Positions 34,440 through 42,924 of a DNA stretch of 64,000 nucleotides are shown one piece after another. Every line of letters begins with the position of its first letter. Position 1 is the stretch's first letter. Below the pieces are notes generated by a model. That model worked only from the letters and a program-made list of their open reading frames with translations, had not been told where the DNA came from and did no database searches. Source of the DNA: Pyruvatibacter sp. HU-CL02332 (GTDB taxonomy: Bacteria > Pseudomonadota > Alphaproteobacteria > CGMCC-115125); NCBI RefSeq assembly GCF_040362765.1, contig NZ_BAABWK010000001.1, positions 2,085,501-2,149,500 on the forward strand, in the 5' to 3' direction. Made by a program: the position numbers and the translations under genes.

Positions 34440-35558
34440 CTAGGCCAGAAGATAGATACCTGCGACCACAAACAAAAAGATCCAGCCGGTTTCAACGGCA
34501 ACCAGCCCGATGGGCTTCCAGCCCACGGCAAAGACCTGCCGCAGCGATGTTTTCATGCCCAGCGCTGCAATGGCAGTCACAAGAAACCAGCGCGACGCAT
34601 CCGCTGTGACAGTGCGGATGTCCTCTGGGATCGTGCCGGTGCTGTTGACCAGGACCAGAACCGCGAAGCCGATCAGGAAGTAAGGTATCTGGACGCGCTT
34701 CTCGCCCACCGGTCCGCTGGTGCTGCTGACAACAGCCGCAATGATGAAGACAACGGGAAGCAGCATGGCGACCCGCAGCAGTTTGACATAAGTCGCTATT
34801 TCACCCGTCTCGTCAGATATCGTGTAGCCCGCGCCCACCACCTGAGCCACGTCATGGATCGTGCCGCCCAGAAAGATGCCCGCGGTGGCATGGCTCATGC
34901 CGAACGACTCCGCAAAAATCGGATAGACGACCATGGCCACTGTGGAAAAAGCCGTCACCAGAACCACGGTCAGGATGGTATCTGCTTCCAGTCGGGATGA
35001 TTTGGGCAGGACCGATGCAATCGCCAGCGCCGCAGACGCGCCGCATATGGCAACCGCGCCACCTGAGAGGACACCAAATGTAGGGTGCAGTCTCAAGGCT
35101 CTGGCAAACGCCCATCCAAGAAAAATCGTGGTCGCAACGCCACCCAGCACAATGACAACCGGCGCAGTGCCAAGCCCGGCCAATTGATCGAGGGTTATGC
35201 GCACGCCAAGAAGTGCCACACCAATCCGCAGGACCGTGCGCGAGGCAAACTCGATGCCCGCAAGACACCGGCCGTCTTCATGCAGAAAGTGGAATGCCAT
35301 CCCTAGAAGCAGGGCAAAGAGCATGACGGGCGCATCATAGCGCGTCGCCAGCCAGGTTGACGCCAGTCCAATGGTGGCCGCAACAAGCAAGCCCGGATAG
35401 ACAGCATAGATCAGGTCGCCCTTGGGCAGTCTGGCAAACCCGCGAGGTGTTGCCGTTTCTTCTACAAGGACAAGGCCTTCCATGCTGTCGAGGGACTGCA
35501 ACTGATCCACGGACAGTGATCGCCCGCCGGTCCTCGTTGACTTTGTGTTTCGTCCCAT
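34440..35558 (-). CDS. YeiH/UPF0324 family membrane protein (putative anion exporter)
   Basis: About 372 residues with ten or more hydrophobic helices. Family blocks: YPGLLVAATIGLASTWLATR, LRIGVALLGVRITLDQLAGL, 'LSGGAVAICGASAALAIASV', 'GIFLGGTIHDVAQVVGAGY' and the C-terminal SRWFLVTAIAALGMKTSLRQ. These belong to UPF0324 (YeiH), proposed sulfate/sulfonate-type exporters of the inner membrane. The ATG at 35558 is used; a GTG at 35573 is also possible. It is convergent with the SDR operon and divergent from the BKACE gene. It has an extended hydrophilic N-terminus of about 50 residues. Confidence 0.88.
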   Translation of the reverse strand: MGRNTKSTRTGGRSLSVDQLQSLDSMEGLVLVEETATPRGFARLPKGDLIYAVYPGLLVAATIGLASTWLATRYDAPVMLFALLLGMAFHFLHEDGRCLAGIEFASRTVLRIGVALLGVRITLDQLAGLGTAPVVIVLGGVATTIFLGWAFARALRLHPTFGVLSGGAVAICGASAALAIASVLPKSSRLEADTILTVVLVTAFSTVAMVVYPIFAESFGMSHATAGIFLGGTIHDVAQVVGAGYTISDETGEIATYVKLLRVAMLLPVVFIIAAVVSSTSGPVGEKRVQIPYFLIGFAVLVLVNSTGTIPEDIRTVTADASRWFLVTAIAALGMKTSLRQVFAVGWKPIGLVAVETGWIFLFVVAGIYLLA

Positions 35559-35753
35559 GGGCAACCGATGCACACTGTTATGCCGCCACCCGCTTTGCGG
35601 CGAAGCGGGGGCATTGGAGAGTTGATATGCAAACGGTATGCGGCATCCCGGCCAAATAGCAACCGGATCATTTGTCTGGCGCAGGTGTGTGTGGTCTCAT
35701 CTGCCTAATCGGGATTTGCCGCAGAACGGACGCAGGACCAGCAGGAACCTAAA

Positions 35754-36680
35754 TTGACAAAAACCAATGTTGCGGGCTTGCCGCTGATCATCGAAGCCTC
35801 ATTGAACGGCTCAACCAGCAAGAAAAAGAATCCGTCTGTTCCCTATAGCGACGACGAAATTCTGCACGATGCTGTGGCCTGTATGGAAGCCGGCGCTGCC
35901 TTGATACACAATCATACGCAGGAGCCCATCATTGGCGGCACGGGTGTTCTGGACCCGGAGCAATATGCGCGGCCCTGGCGTGAACTTCTCAAAGTTCGCG
36001 GCGATGCCATCCTGACACCCACAATGCCGGTCGGGCAGGAAGGTGTCTCTGTAGAAACCCGCTACGCTCATGTGGAACAGATGGCCAAGGAAGGCCTGCT
36101 GGCTCAGGGGCTGTGTGACCCTGGCACTTTCAACGCGTCAGTCATGGGAGAAGACGGCCTGTTTGCACCCAGCACCTATCTCTACCGCAATGATATGCGC
36201 GACTCGCGCTACTACGTGGAAACCTGCCGGCGTCTCAATATCGGTCTCAGCATCTCGATTTTTGAACCGGGTTTTCTGAAATTCATCCTGGCCTATGACC
36301 GGGCGGGCAAGATGCCTCCGGGCGGCATGCTGAAATTCTACTTTGGCGCCATGGATCTGCCGTTCGGGCTGCCGCCCTCTGCGGCCAGCCTTGAGGCCTA
36401 TCTGGGCATGATGGGCGAGTGCACCCTGCCGTGGCTGGTCTCCAGCTTCGGCGATGATTGCGTCGGCTGCGGCCTTGCGGAAGAAGCCATCAAGCGCGGC
36501 GGTCACGTGCAGGTTGGTCTGGAGCCCTATGACGGTGACCGCTGCCCAACCAATGTAGAGCTGGTTGAAGAAGTTGTTGCGGTAGCCAAAAGCTACAACC
36601 GTCCAATTGCGACCCCCGAGCAGGCAGCAAAAATCCTGAACCTGCCAACTCACCCAGTTGCCTATGCACAGGTGAGCTAG
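35754..36680 (+). CDS. BKACE family enzyme (DUF849, beta-keto acid cleavage)
   Basis: 308 residues. The start is a TTG (35754) with AGGAA 6 bp upstream; no Met lies further up, and starting later would lose the first barrel strand. Zinc motif GAALIHNHTQEP (His-x-His) follows the EASLNGSTSKKKNPSVPYSD loop. Later come DLPFGLPPSA, GHVQVGLEPYDGDRCPTNVE and EQAAKILNLPT. BKACE enzymes condense a beta-keto acid with acetyl-CoA to give acetoacetate plus a CoA ester; known substrates include 3-keto-5-aminohexanoate and dehydrocarnitine. The substrate here is unknown. Monocistronic, divergent from the YeiH-type gene. Confidence 0.9.
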   Translation: MTKTNVAGLPLIIEASLNGSTSKKKNPSVPYSDDEILHDAVACMEAGAALIHNHTQEPIIGGTGVLDPEQYARPWRELLKVRGDAILTPTMPVGQEGVSVETRYAHVEQMAKEGLLAQGLCDPGTFNASVMGEDGLFAPSTYLYRNDMRDSRYYVETCRRLNIGLSISIFEPGFLKFILAYDRAGKMPPGGMLKFYFGAMDLPFGLPPSAASLEAYLGMMGECTLPWLVSSFGDDCVGCGLAEEAIKRGGHVQVGLEPYDGDRCPTNVELVEEVVAVAKSYNRPIATPEQAAKILNLPTHPVAYAQVS

Positions 36681-36708
36681 CCAGCCAGTCGAGCCTGCTT
36701 ATGCGTTT

Positions 36709-38706
36709 TCACATCGGCTTGGACGCGGAGAAGGTGAACAGAGGATTGTCGGTGAGGAAGGCATCAGCACTGCCATAGTCCCACTCTTCCTGAGAGGCAC
36801 ATCCGTTACTTGTGCAGTGAGCCAGGGTCAGGGTGAGTTTGAACGCCCCCTTGGGATCATACAGGCGCGCATAGGTCAGATGTTGATCACTGGAATGCGC
36901 CCCAGGCAAAAGGCGGGCATATCTGCGTCGCATGGCATCATCGGCAAATGCATCCCACCCGGCACCGGGCATCCAGCGCGGGCTGGTCGGACCCGCCCCA
37001 TCCATATCCCGCGACAAGACAGTTCCGCTTGAAAGAAGTGTTGTGAGGCGTGCGCTGACGCCGGTCTTCTGATCATTGCTGAGCAAATCTGACACTGTGC
37101 CCGCACCTTGAAGGCCCAACAGGCTGATGCCAGCATGATTGAGGTCTTCATATCGCGGTGACTTTGACACTTTCTGCGCTGGCCGGTGAACCGAGATGCC
37201 AAGGTCTTTGGTCCAGCCCGCGTAATACTGGTCAGGCCAGTATCGCCATAGCGCACCATCTCCAGTGCGCGTCCAGGTGGCTGTGAAAGAATTGACCAGT
37301 TGCATGGCGCGCGCGCCACTTCCCGGCACCGCATCATCTGATCCCGCCAGAACGGCAGCCCAGCTCATCTGCCAGTTCCACGGCGCCCACAGGCCGTCAT
37401 ACCTGAACGGTACGCCGCGCTGTATCCGGTAGAGCTGTGCGCTCTGGTCAAAATCCTGCTCATAGGCGCCGATTAGGCATTCGGCGTTGTCTTTCACCTG
37501 TTTGCGCAGATCTACCGAACACGCACCTCCCAACGCGTCGCAACTGGACAGGAGGGCGCCCGCAATCATCGCCTGGTTGATGAGAAGAGAGACCGGCGTT
37601 GTCTTGTCCTTGGAATAGATGCGAGACGCCCATGCGCATTGCGGGTTGGCGCCGCCTGTGATGCCAAGGTCAGCATTGCGCTGGCGCAAGGTGCGCGCCA
37701 TCGCCGTACGGGTAAGAGCCGAGAAGGCGGGGTGACCTGTGCGAGCATAAAGTGTCGCAAGCGACCGTGTCCTGTAGCTCTGGCTCCAGCTCTGTTTGCC
37801 GGCAGAATCACTGGCAAGCGCCATGGGTTCCCCGAACCCTTTGAGAAGACTGCCGGTCGTTGCATGAAACAGGCTGCGCGCATTATCGTTCCCGTCCACC
37901 AGCAACACGGGCACCGCGTCCGCATTGTCCGCAGGCCATCGCTTGAGAACACTCTTGGGCAGTAGCCCGCTGGCGAGGAGCGCATCCGCATCCCCGGTGT
38001 AAAGAGGTGTCAATTGCCCGTCAGCGATGTTTAGTCTGTACAGGTCACTGCCATTATCAGCATCGCAGTGCAGCTGCAGGAGCAAACCCTCATCGGTGAC
38101 CTTTGGCTTGAGGACGGCGCATCCGTCCACCTGTCCAATACGAGAAATGTTCTCGACTGTCGGCCGATCCGGTGTCGTGGTCAGAGTCCAGAATTCCGTC
38201 CTTTGGGTATCTCGATCAAAAATCGACACGGTGATCCGTGGCCCTTTGAACGTCAGCAAGTGCACGACGCTCAGCCGCGGCCAGTCGTGAATCTTTACGT
38301 CATTGAGGTAGAGTTGAACGCGAGCCTTTGGACCTTTGGGCGTCTTCAGATAAACAAAATCTCCCGCCCGGTTTGTCTTGAAGCCCGTGCGTCGGACCAC
38401 GTCCGTGAGCGACCGTCCATCCACAACCCGTTGACCGTTGAAGGCAATGGTCTTGTCGAACCCGCCCGCCTCCCAGCGCGCGATGGTTTCCATACCGCTG
38501 CTGCGTTTCACTGACACCAGGCCGGGGCCGGTCAGGTTCTTGATGGTCAGCAGCTCGGTACCGGTGTCAAAGCTGTTGCCGGACGCAGACTGGGTGATTG
38601 TCCAGTCGGTTTTCCTCGGCTCTACAGGCGGTTGAGCCAATGCCTGAGAAGACAGGCCCAACGCCGCCACGAGAAGACAGAGTGTAAAGACAGGTATGTC
38701 GCGCAT
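36709..38706 (-). CDS. Large secreted protein of the alginate-type operon, candidate glycan lyase/epimerase
   Basis: 665 residues. A signal peptide (VFTLCLLVAALGLSSQALA-QPP) precedes a beta-rich N-terminal half (residues ~30-250). The C-terminal half (300-640) is helical and rich in aromatic and His motifs: YRIQRGVPFRYDGLWAPWNW, WRYWPDQYYAGWTKDL and RYEDLNHAGISLLGL, recalling alpha/alpha-toroid glycan-active enzymes. I do not recognise a family. It is the last gene of the operon, 9 bp after the algI stop, in the place where Pseudomonas clusters carry epimerase, lyase or acetylation accessory genes. Role in trimming or modifying the polymer in the periplasm is an inference from location only. 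Confidence 0.6.
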   Translation of the reverse strand: MRDIPVFTLCLLVAALGLSSQALAQPPVEPRKTDWTITQSASGNSFDTGTELLTIKNLTGPGLVSVKRSSGMETIARWEAGGFDKTIAFNGQRVVDGRSLTDVVRRTGFKTNRAGDFVYLKTPKGPKARVQLYLNDVKIHDWPRLSVVHLLTFKGPRITVSIFDRDTQRTEFWTLTTTPDRPTVENISRIGQVDGCAVLKPKVTDEGLLLQLHCDADNGSDLYRLNIADGQLTPLYTGDADALLASGLLPKSVLKRWPADNADAVPVLLVDGNDNARSLFHATTGSLLKGFGEPMALASDSAGKQSWSQSYRTRSLATLYARTGHPAFSALTRTAMARTLRQRNADLGITGGANPQCAWASRIYSKDKTTPVSLLINQAMIAGALLSSCDALGGACSVDLRKQVKDNAECLIGAYEQDFDQSAQLYRIQRGVPFRYDGLWAPWNWQMSWAAVLAGSDDAVPGSGARAMQLVNSFTATWTRTGDGALWRYWPDQYYAGWTKDLGISVHRPAQKVSKSPRYEDLNHAGISLLGLQGAGTVSDLLSNDQKTGVSARLTTLLSSGTVLSRDMDGAGPTSPRWMPGAGWDAFADDAMRRRYARLLPGAHSSDQHLTYARLYDPKGAFKLTLTLAHCTSNGCASQEEWDYGSADAFLTDNPLFTFSASKPM

Positions 38707-38715
38707 CGTCTTCTC

Positions 38716-40221
38716 CTAGAAGTTGAAATAGATGAACTCAGTCAGATCATCGAGCCGATACATCTGAATGATCGAGGTGAGCGTGATGGCGAAAATCGCC
38801 ATGGACCACGCCGGCGATGGGCGCCACATGAACCGCTGACCATGCGCGACGACCTTGCCCAGCGCATCGCGCACATCGATGACCGGACGGTACTTGCGCA
38901 CAAGCTCAATGGCGTTGGGGGCAAACAGGCAGATGGCAGCAAGGCCCACTGCCTGCATCCAGAACACGCTGGTATCCGTCAGGACGGATTCCCATGGCTT
39001 CAGCACATAGACCTCGTTCAGGCCGAACATGCCTTCGAGGATCAGCACCGCGCCGGTGAATGTTTCCGCACGAAAGAACACCCAGGCCACAATCACCGCC
39101 AGAAGCGTCAGACCCTGGGCAACGATGCGGGCAAGGGGAGCAGGCAGATAGCCTGCAAACCCGCTCTTACCGGCAACGGCAGTCCAGGCGTGGTTGATCG
39201 TGAGGTAAAACCCATGCAGCGCACCCCAAAGAACAAAGTTCCAGCTGGCACCGTGCCACAGCCCACCAAGCACCATGGTGGCAAACAGGTTTACATAGCG
39301 CCGCGACGGGCCATTCCGGTTGCCGCCAAGAGGGATATAAAGATAGTCCCGCAGAAAGCGTGACAGGGTGATGTGCCAGCGCCGCCAGAACTCCACGATG
39401 GATTCTGATTTATAGGGCGAGTGAAAGTTGATCGGCAGACGAATGCCGAACAGGCGTGCAAGTCCAAGCGCCATGTCGCAATAGCCTGAGAAATCGAAGT
39501 AGATCTGGAAGGTATATGCCAGCGCGCCTATCCAGGCGGCTTCCATCGGTACGGCATTGCCCGCATCAGCCAGCCCGAATACCGCATTGGCCATGGGTGC
39601 CACACCATCCGCAAGGACGATCTTCTTGAACAGGCCGATGCCAAACAATGTGCCGCCAATAGCAATGTTCAGGAAGGCGCGACTCTGGAAAATCGCCAGC
39701 CGGAATTGCGGAATTGTGTCTTTCTGCAACACGATCGGACCCGCGATCAGCTGCGGGAAGAAAACAACAAACAGCATGTAGCGCGAGAAATCGCAGTCCG
39801 CGATGCGGTCCTTATAGGTGTCGTACAGAAACGAAATTTGCTGAAAGGTGAAAAACGAAATCGCCAGAGGCAGCACGATGCCAAGCATCGACAGGTCAGT
39901 ACCTGCAACGGCATTCATGTTTCCGATGAGAAAATCGGCGTACTTGAAGTAGGCCAGCGTTGCCAGATTGCCGACAATGCCAAGCCAAAGCACAAAGCTG
40001 CTCTTCTCGCGGACCAGCATCTTGTGCAGCAGATAGTTGATGCCCACAGAGCCCAGCAGCAGGGCAAGGTGCGCAACGCTCCACCACGCATAGAATGCCA
40101 GGGAGGCGGCTATCAGCCACCAGATGATGCCGCGTTCCCATCCAAGCCAGCGCAACACAAAGAAACCGGCAAGGGTCGGAGGCAGAAACAGGTAGATAAA
40201 CTCGAGGGAGCTAAAGACCAT
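38716..40221 (-). CDS. algI: AlgI-like MBOAT O-acetyltransferase
   Basis: 501 residues, close to Pseudomonas AlgI (about 520), with a dozen membrane helices. It begins VFSSLEFIYLFLPPTLAGFF and includes ISFFTFQQISFLYDTYKDRI, 'YCDMALGLARLFGIRLPINF', 'WRRWHITLSRFLRDYLYIPL' and the MBOAT histidine in GGLWHGASWNFVLWGALHGF. AlgI hands acetyl groups across the inner membrane to periplasmic AlgJ/AlgX, which acetylate mannuronate residues. Thus the polymer here is probably O-acetylated. Third gene of the algJ-type operon, 12 bp after the Sel1 gene. Related AlgI/PatA proteins acetylate other glycans, but the neighbours favour alginate. Confidence 0.9.
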   Translation of the reverse strand: MVFSSLEFIYLFLPPTLAGFFVLRWLGWERGIIWWLIAASLAFYAWWSVAHLALLLGSVGINYLLHKMLVREKSSFVLWLGIVGNLATLAYFKYADFLIGNMNAVAGTDLSMLGIVLPLAISFFTFQQISFLYDTYKDRIADCDFSRYMLFVVFFPQLIAGPIVLQKDTIPQFRLAIFQSRAFLNIAIGGTLFGIGLFKKIVLADGVAPMANAVFGLADAGNAVPMEAAWIGALAYTFQIYFDFSGYCDMALGLARLFGIRLPINFHSPYKSESIVEFWRRWHITLSRFLRDYLYIPLGGNRNGPSRRYVNLFATMVLGGLWHGASWNFVLWGALHGFYLTINHAWTAVAGKSGFAGYLPAPLARIVAQGLTLLAVIVAWVFFRAETFTGAVLILEGMFGLNEVYVLKPWESVLTDTSVFWMQAVGLAAICLFAPNAIELVRKYRPVIDVRDALGKVVAHGQRFMWRPSPAWSMAIFAITLTSIIQMYRLDDLTEFIYFNF

Positions 40222-40233
40222 GGGAAGTGCCTC

Positions 40234-41493
40234 CTAAGGCTGCATCTGTGTTGGGGGGAAAGTGAAGGCGGAGCCAAGCTTGCTCATGTCCGGCCGCACG
40301 AAACGCTCGTTTGACGAGACTGTGTCCCGGCGCAGTCGGAGGTCAGAGAGCAGGGTCTGCGACCCACGATGACCAAGCTCAACACCCTGCTTCGCCAGGT
40401 CGATGGCTTTCTGGATGTCGCGGGGCACGAGATCCCCGGTGGCATAGAGCCGCGCGAGTTCAGCCATGGCGCCCGCATGTTTTGCGTCAACACCACGCTC
40501 AAACCAGATCACGGCGTTGTCGCGGCTAAGGCCGTATCGACCAGCCAGATGATATCGGCCCATGGCTGTCATCGCGCCGCCATGGCCAAGGGATACGGCG
40601 CGCCGCATCCAGGCCAGCGCCCGGCGCACCTGGGTGGTATCGGTTTCTGTCGCAAGTATCAGGCGGGCCAGATCGTGCATCCCGCCGGGGTCGCCCAGCT
40701 CGCTGGACCTTTGCAGCCAACGACGAGCCGTCTTGATGTCCATGGCGACAAAGTCACCATCGCGATACAGGCGCCCAAGAACCTTGGAAGCACTGCCCGA
40801 GCCGCCTCGCGCTTTGTCTTGCAAAGATGCGAGCGCCACCATGGCCAGTGCGTCAGCGCGTTTGGGGTCTGCGGGAAGGCCCGCCTCGCCACGTTTCAGA
40901 ATGCGTGCGAACTTGATTGCTGCAGCTTCTGACCCAAACGCAGCAGCAGCTTCATAGTGTTGAAGGGCCTTGTCCAGATTACGATCGGTGCCCAGGCCAC
41001 GCTCAAAATGCGTGGCAAGCTGAAGGTGAGCCTTTGCGTACCCCCAGTCCTGGGCACGGTCGAACCACGAAACCGCAAGCGCATTGCAGTCTTCACCAAC
41101 GGAGCGTTGATATAGCCTGCCCAGCTCATAGGCCGCTTCGCCCCGTGCTGGAAAGTCGTATTCCACGGCCAGGAGCAGGGCATCGCGGGCTGCATCCAGA
41201 TCAATGGATGTGCCCCAGCCGCGCATATGCGCCCGACCAAGCTGCAACAAGGCTGAGGGATAGCCGCTATTGGCGTGCACTTTAAGAATGTCAAAAGCGT
41301 CTTTGGCCTGACCTGCAGATCGCAGGGAACGGGCGCGCTTCAGATCAGCTTCGATTGTCGTGTTGTACGCCGCAGCAAGCGGAGCTGAGCCATCATCCTT
41401 AAGGGCTACCCAGCTTGCGACCAGCGCGGCAAGTGCAATGGCGCCAACGAGAATGGCGGGTGGTTTGGTGTTGATGGTTGGGAGCGTGCTCAT
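40234..41493 (-). CDS. Sel1-repeat protein, AlgK-like, membrane-anchored
   Basis: 419 residues. A single N-terminal membrane helix (PAILVGAIALAALVASWVAL) precedes an array of about eight Sel1-type TPR repeats, for example 'ALLQLGRAHMRGWGTSIDLD', YELGRLYQRSVGEDCNALAV and GAMAELARLYATGDLVPRDI. In Pseudomonas, AlgK is a Sel1/TPR outer-membrane lipoprotein that helps place the AlgE porin. This protein has no lipobox and would be tethered to the inner membrane, so it is a positional analogue rather than a clear orthologue. Its ATG overlaps the stop of the SGNH gene by 4 bp, showing translational coupling. Confidence 0.8.
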   Translation of the reverse strand: MSTLPTINTKPPAILVGAIALAALVASWVALKDDGSAPLAAAYNTTIEADLKRARSLRSAGQAKDAFDILKVHANSGYPSALLQLGRAHMRGWGTSIDLDAARDALLLAVEYDFPARGEAAYELGRLYQRSVGEDCNALAVSWFDRAQDWGYAKAHLQLATHFERGLGTDRNLDKALQHYEAAAAFGSEAAAIKFARILKRGEAGLPADPKRADALAMVALASLQDKARGGSGSASKVLGRLYRDGDFVAMDIKTARRWLQRSSELGDPGGMHDLARLILATETDTTQVRRALAWMRRAVSLGHGGAMTAMGRYHLAGRYGLSRDNAVIWFERGVDAKHAGAMAELARLYATGDLVPRDIQKAIDLAKQGVELGHRGSQTLLSDLRLRRDTVSSNERFVRPDMSKLGSAFTFPPTQMQP

Positions 41494-42755
41494 TCTGCGG
41501 CCCTCCAGATGCGGCAGGCAGTGCCCTCGCGCATGGTGACAAGGTCGTCTGAAATTTCACGGGTCTGATCGGACGCATGGACCGGGCAGGCGATATCCGC
41601 CCGTGCCAGGTGGGCAGAGCGTGCGGCCATGCTGTCAGCATCTGCCACCTGCAGGGTCTCACCCACAAGCAGGCGGGCTACCTTCGAGTTGAAATGGTAG
41701 GCATCCGTGAAACGCGACAGATCGCGCGTCAGGTGATTGTCGTAATCAAAGTCGACGACCGGTGCGAGATGCGCTAGACGCAGCCGGAAATTGAGGTTGG
41801 CTTCCGCCAGACCGTAACTCTCGATTTGCTGCTGCATCTCCGTGATGGTCGGCGGGATAACGAAGATCAGGTGTACGTCATTCTCGGATGCCCAGTCGGC
41901 AATCGCTGCAACTTTCTCCCAAAGCTGCTCTTCGAAATTGAAGGAGCGCCAGTCGGAGCGGGCATTCTTCGTGACCTGCCGCGCATAAACCTCGGGTAGG
42001 TCGCGGTCGACGACATTAATGTCAAAAATGCCAGACCAATGATCCAGCCCATCCCAGTGACGTGTGCGTCCCAGATATCCCCGGCCGTAGGTGCCGGTAC
42101 GAGTTTCCAGAAAAACACACCCGCAGCTTTCGCTGATGCGTGCCAGGTCAGACGGCGCTGGTGCTGCTGCACGGGCCGGCTGCACGAGACGTGGCCGAAG
42201 GTCAGCTATTGCGGTCGTGACATCAGGATACCGCGCAGCGAGATTGCGCCATCCGATCTTCGACACAAACCAGCTTGAGTAATATTCGAAGGGATTGTTT
42301 GCGAGTCTGATCGCTTCGGGAACACGGTTCTGCCCGGCCTTGTGGTCAATATCAAAGCTGCGCAGCTGAATGCCGACCACAAGCGTCTTGATCTCAGGAT
42401 CAGTCTTGATGTGCTCGAAAGTTGCGTGGATTTCGTCAATGTTGGCGCCGCCATAGGCGAAGTTGAAGGCGCCGCCGGCACCAAGTTCATGCCAGTACTT
42501 GTCGCGCAGGGCGCGGGCCCGGCTGTCGCCAAGCACAACAAGGTCGGCCTCACGCTCGCGATACCGAAGCATCTTCCAAAGCGGATAATGCGCCTTCTCG
42601 CTGACCTTCTCCTTGTAGAGGTCAAGGTCCACCACAGGGGCCCGGTCATAGGGATCCACGGCAAGATTGAAAGCGACAGGCCCAAGACCTGCGAACAGCG
42701 CAAGGACAATGGCTGTCGTTGCGATCTTGCCGGTGCTTGTGAAAACTGAGGCCAT
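41490..42755 (-). CDS. AlgJ/AlgX-like SGNH O-acetyltransferase
   Basis: 421 residues from an ATG at 42755. An N-terminal membrane/signal helix (ATTAIVLALFAGLGPVAFNL) is followed by the SGNH block: LVVLGDSRARAL (residues 76-78 GDS, nucleophile Ser), FAYGGANIDEI (Gly/Asn oxyanion region), LIFVIPPTITEM, and FTDAYHFNSKVARLL with the Asp-x-x-His pair. AlgJ and AlgX transfer acetyl from AlgI to alginate in the periplasm. The overall plan and operon position support that role, although the GDSFS word of Pseudomonas is GDSRA here. First gene after the internal sigma54-like promoter at 42793. Confidence 0.78.
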   Translation of the reverse strand: MASVFTSTGKIATTAIVLALFAGLGPVAFNLAVDPYDRAPVVDLDLYKEKVSEKAHYPLWKMLRYREREADLVVLGDSRARALRDKYWHELGAGGAFNFAYGGANIDEIHATFEHIKTDPEIKTLVVGIQLRSFDIDHKAGQNRVPEAIRLANNPFEYYSSWFVSKIGWRNLAARYPDVTTAIADLRPRLVQPARAAAPAPSDLARISESCGCVFLETRTGTYGRGYLGRTRHWDGLDHWSGIFDINVVDRDLPEVYARQVTKNARSDWRSFNFEEQLWEKVAAIADWASENDVHLIFVIPPTITEMQQQIESYGLAEANLNFRLRLAHLAPVVDFDYDNHLTRDLSRFTDAYHFNSKVARLLVGETLQVADADSMAARSAHLARADIACPVHASDQTREISDDLVTMREGTACRIWRAAE

Positions 42756-42792
42756 GTCTTGCTCCAAAAACGATTGCGTTCAGGGAGAAGGG

Positions 42793-42808
42793 AGCAACGC
42801 TTATGCCA
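42793..42808 (-). promoter_or_regulatory. Sigma54-like promoter of the algJ-type operon
   Basis: Read on the minus strand: TGGCAT-AAGCG-TTGCT, matching TGGCAC-N5-TTGCA/T with GG-N10-GC spacing. Transcription would begin about 12 bp downstream, leaving a short leader before the ATG at 42755. Confidence 0.7.
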
Positions 42809-42905
42809 TGCCACCAGGCAGAAAAAATCGTCGATTTACCGCCAATAACATGGACAACAGAGTGTTAATGCAGCACGCGGTGCCGCGATCTGCACCAGGT
42901 GAAAT

Positions 42906-42918
42906 TCGCAAATTGCGA
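42906..42918. promoter_or_regulatory. Dyad TCGCA-N3-TGCGA, candidate enhancer site
   Basis: Perfect dyad TCGCA-AAT-TGCGA, about 98 bp upstream of the sigma54-like element at 42793-42808. It is a variant of the TTGCA-N3-TGCAA dyads found at the other promoters of the locus. Confidence 0.55.
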
Positions 42919-42924
42919 TGGTGC

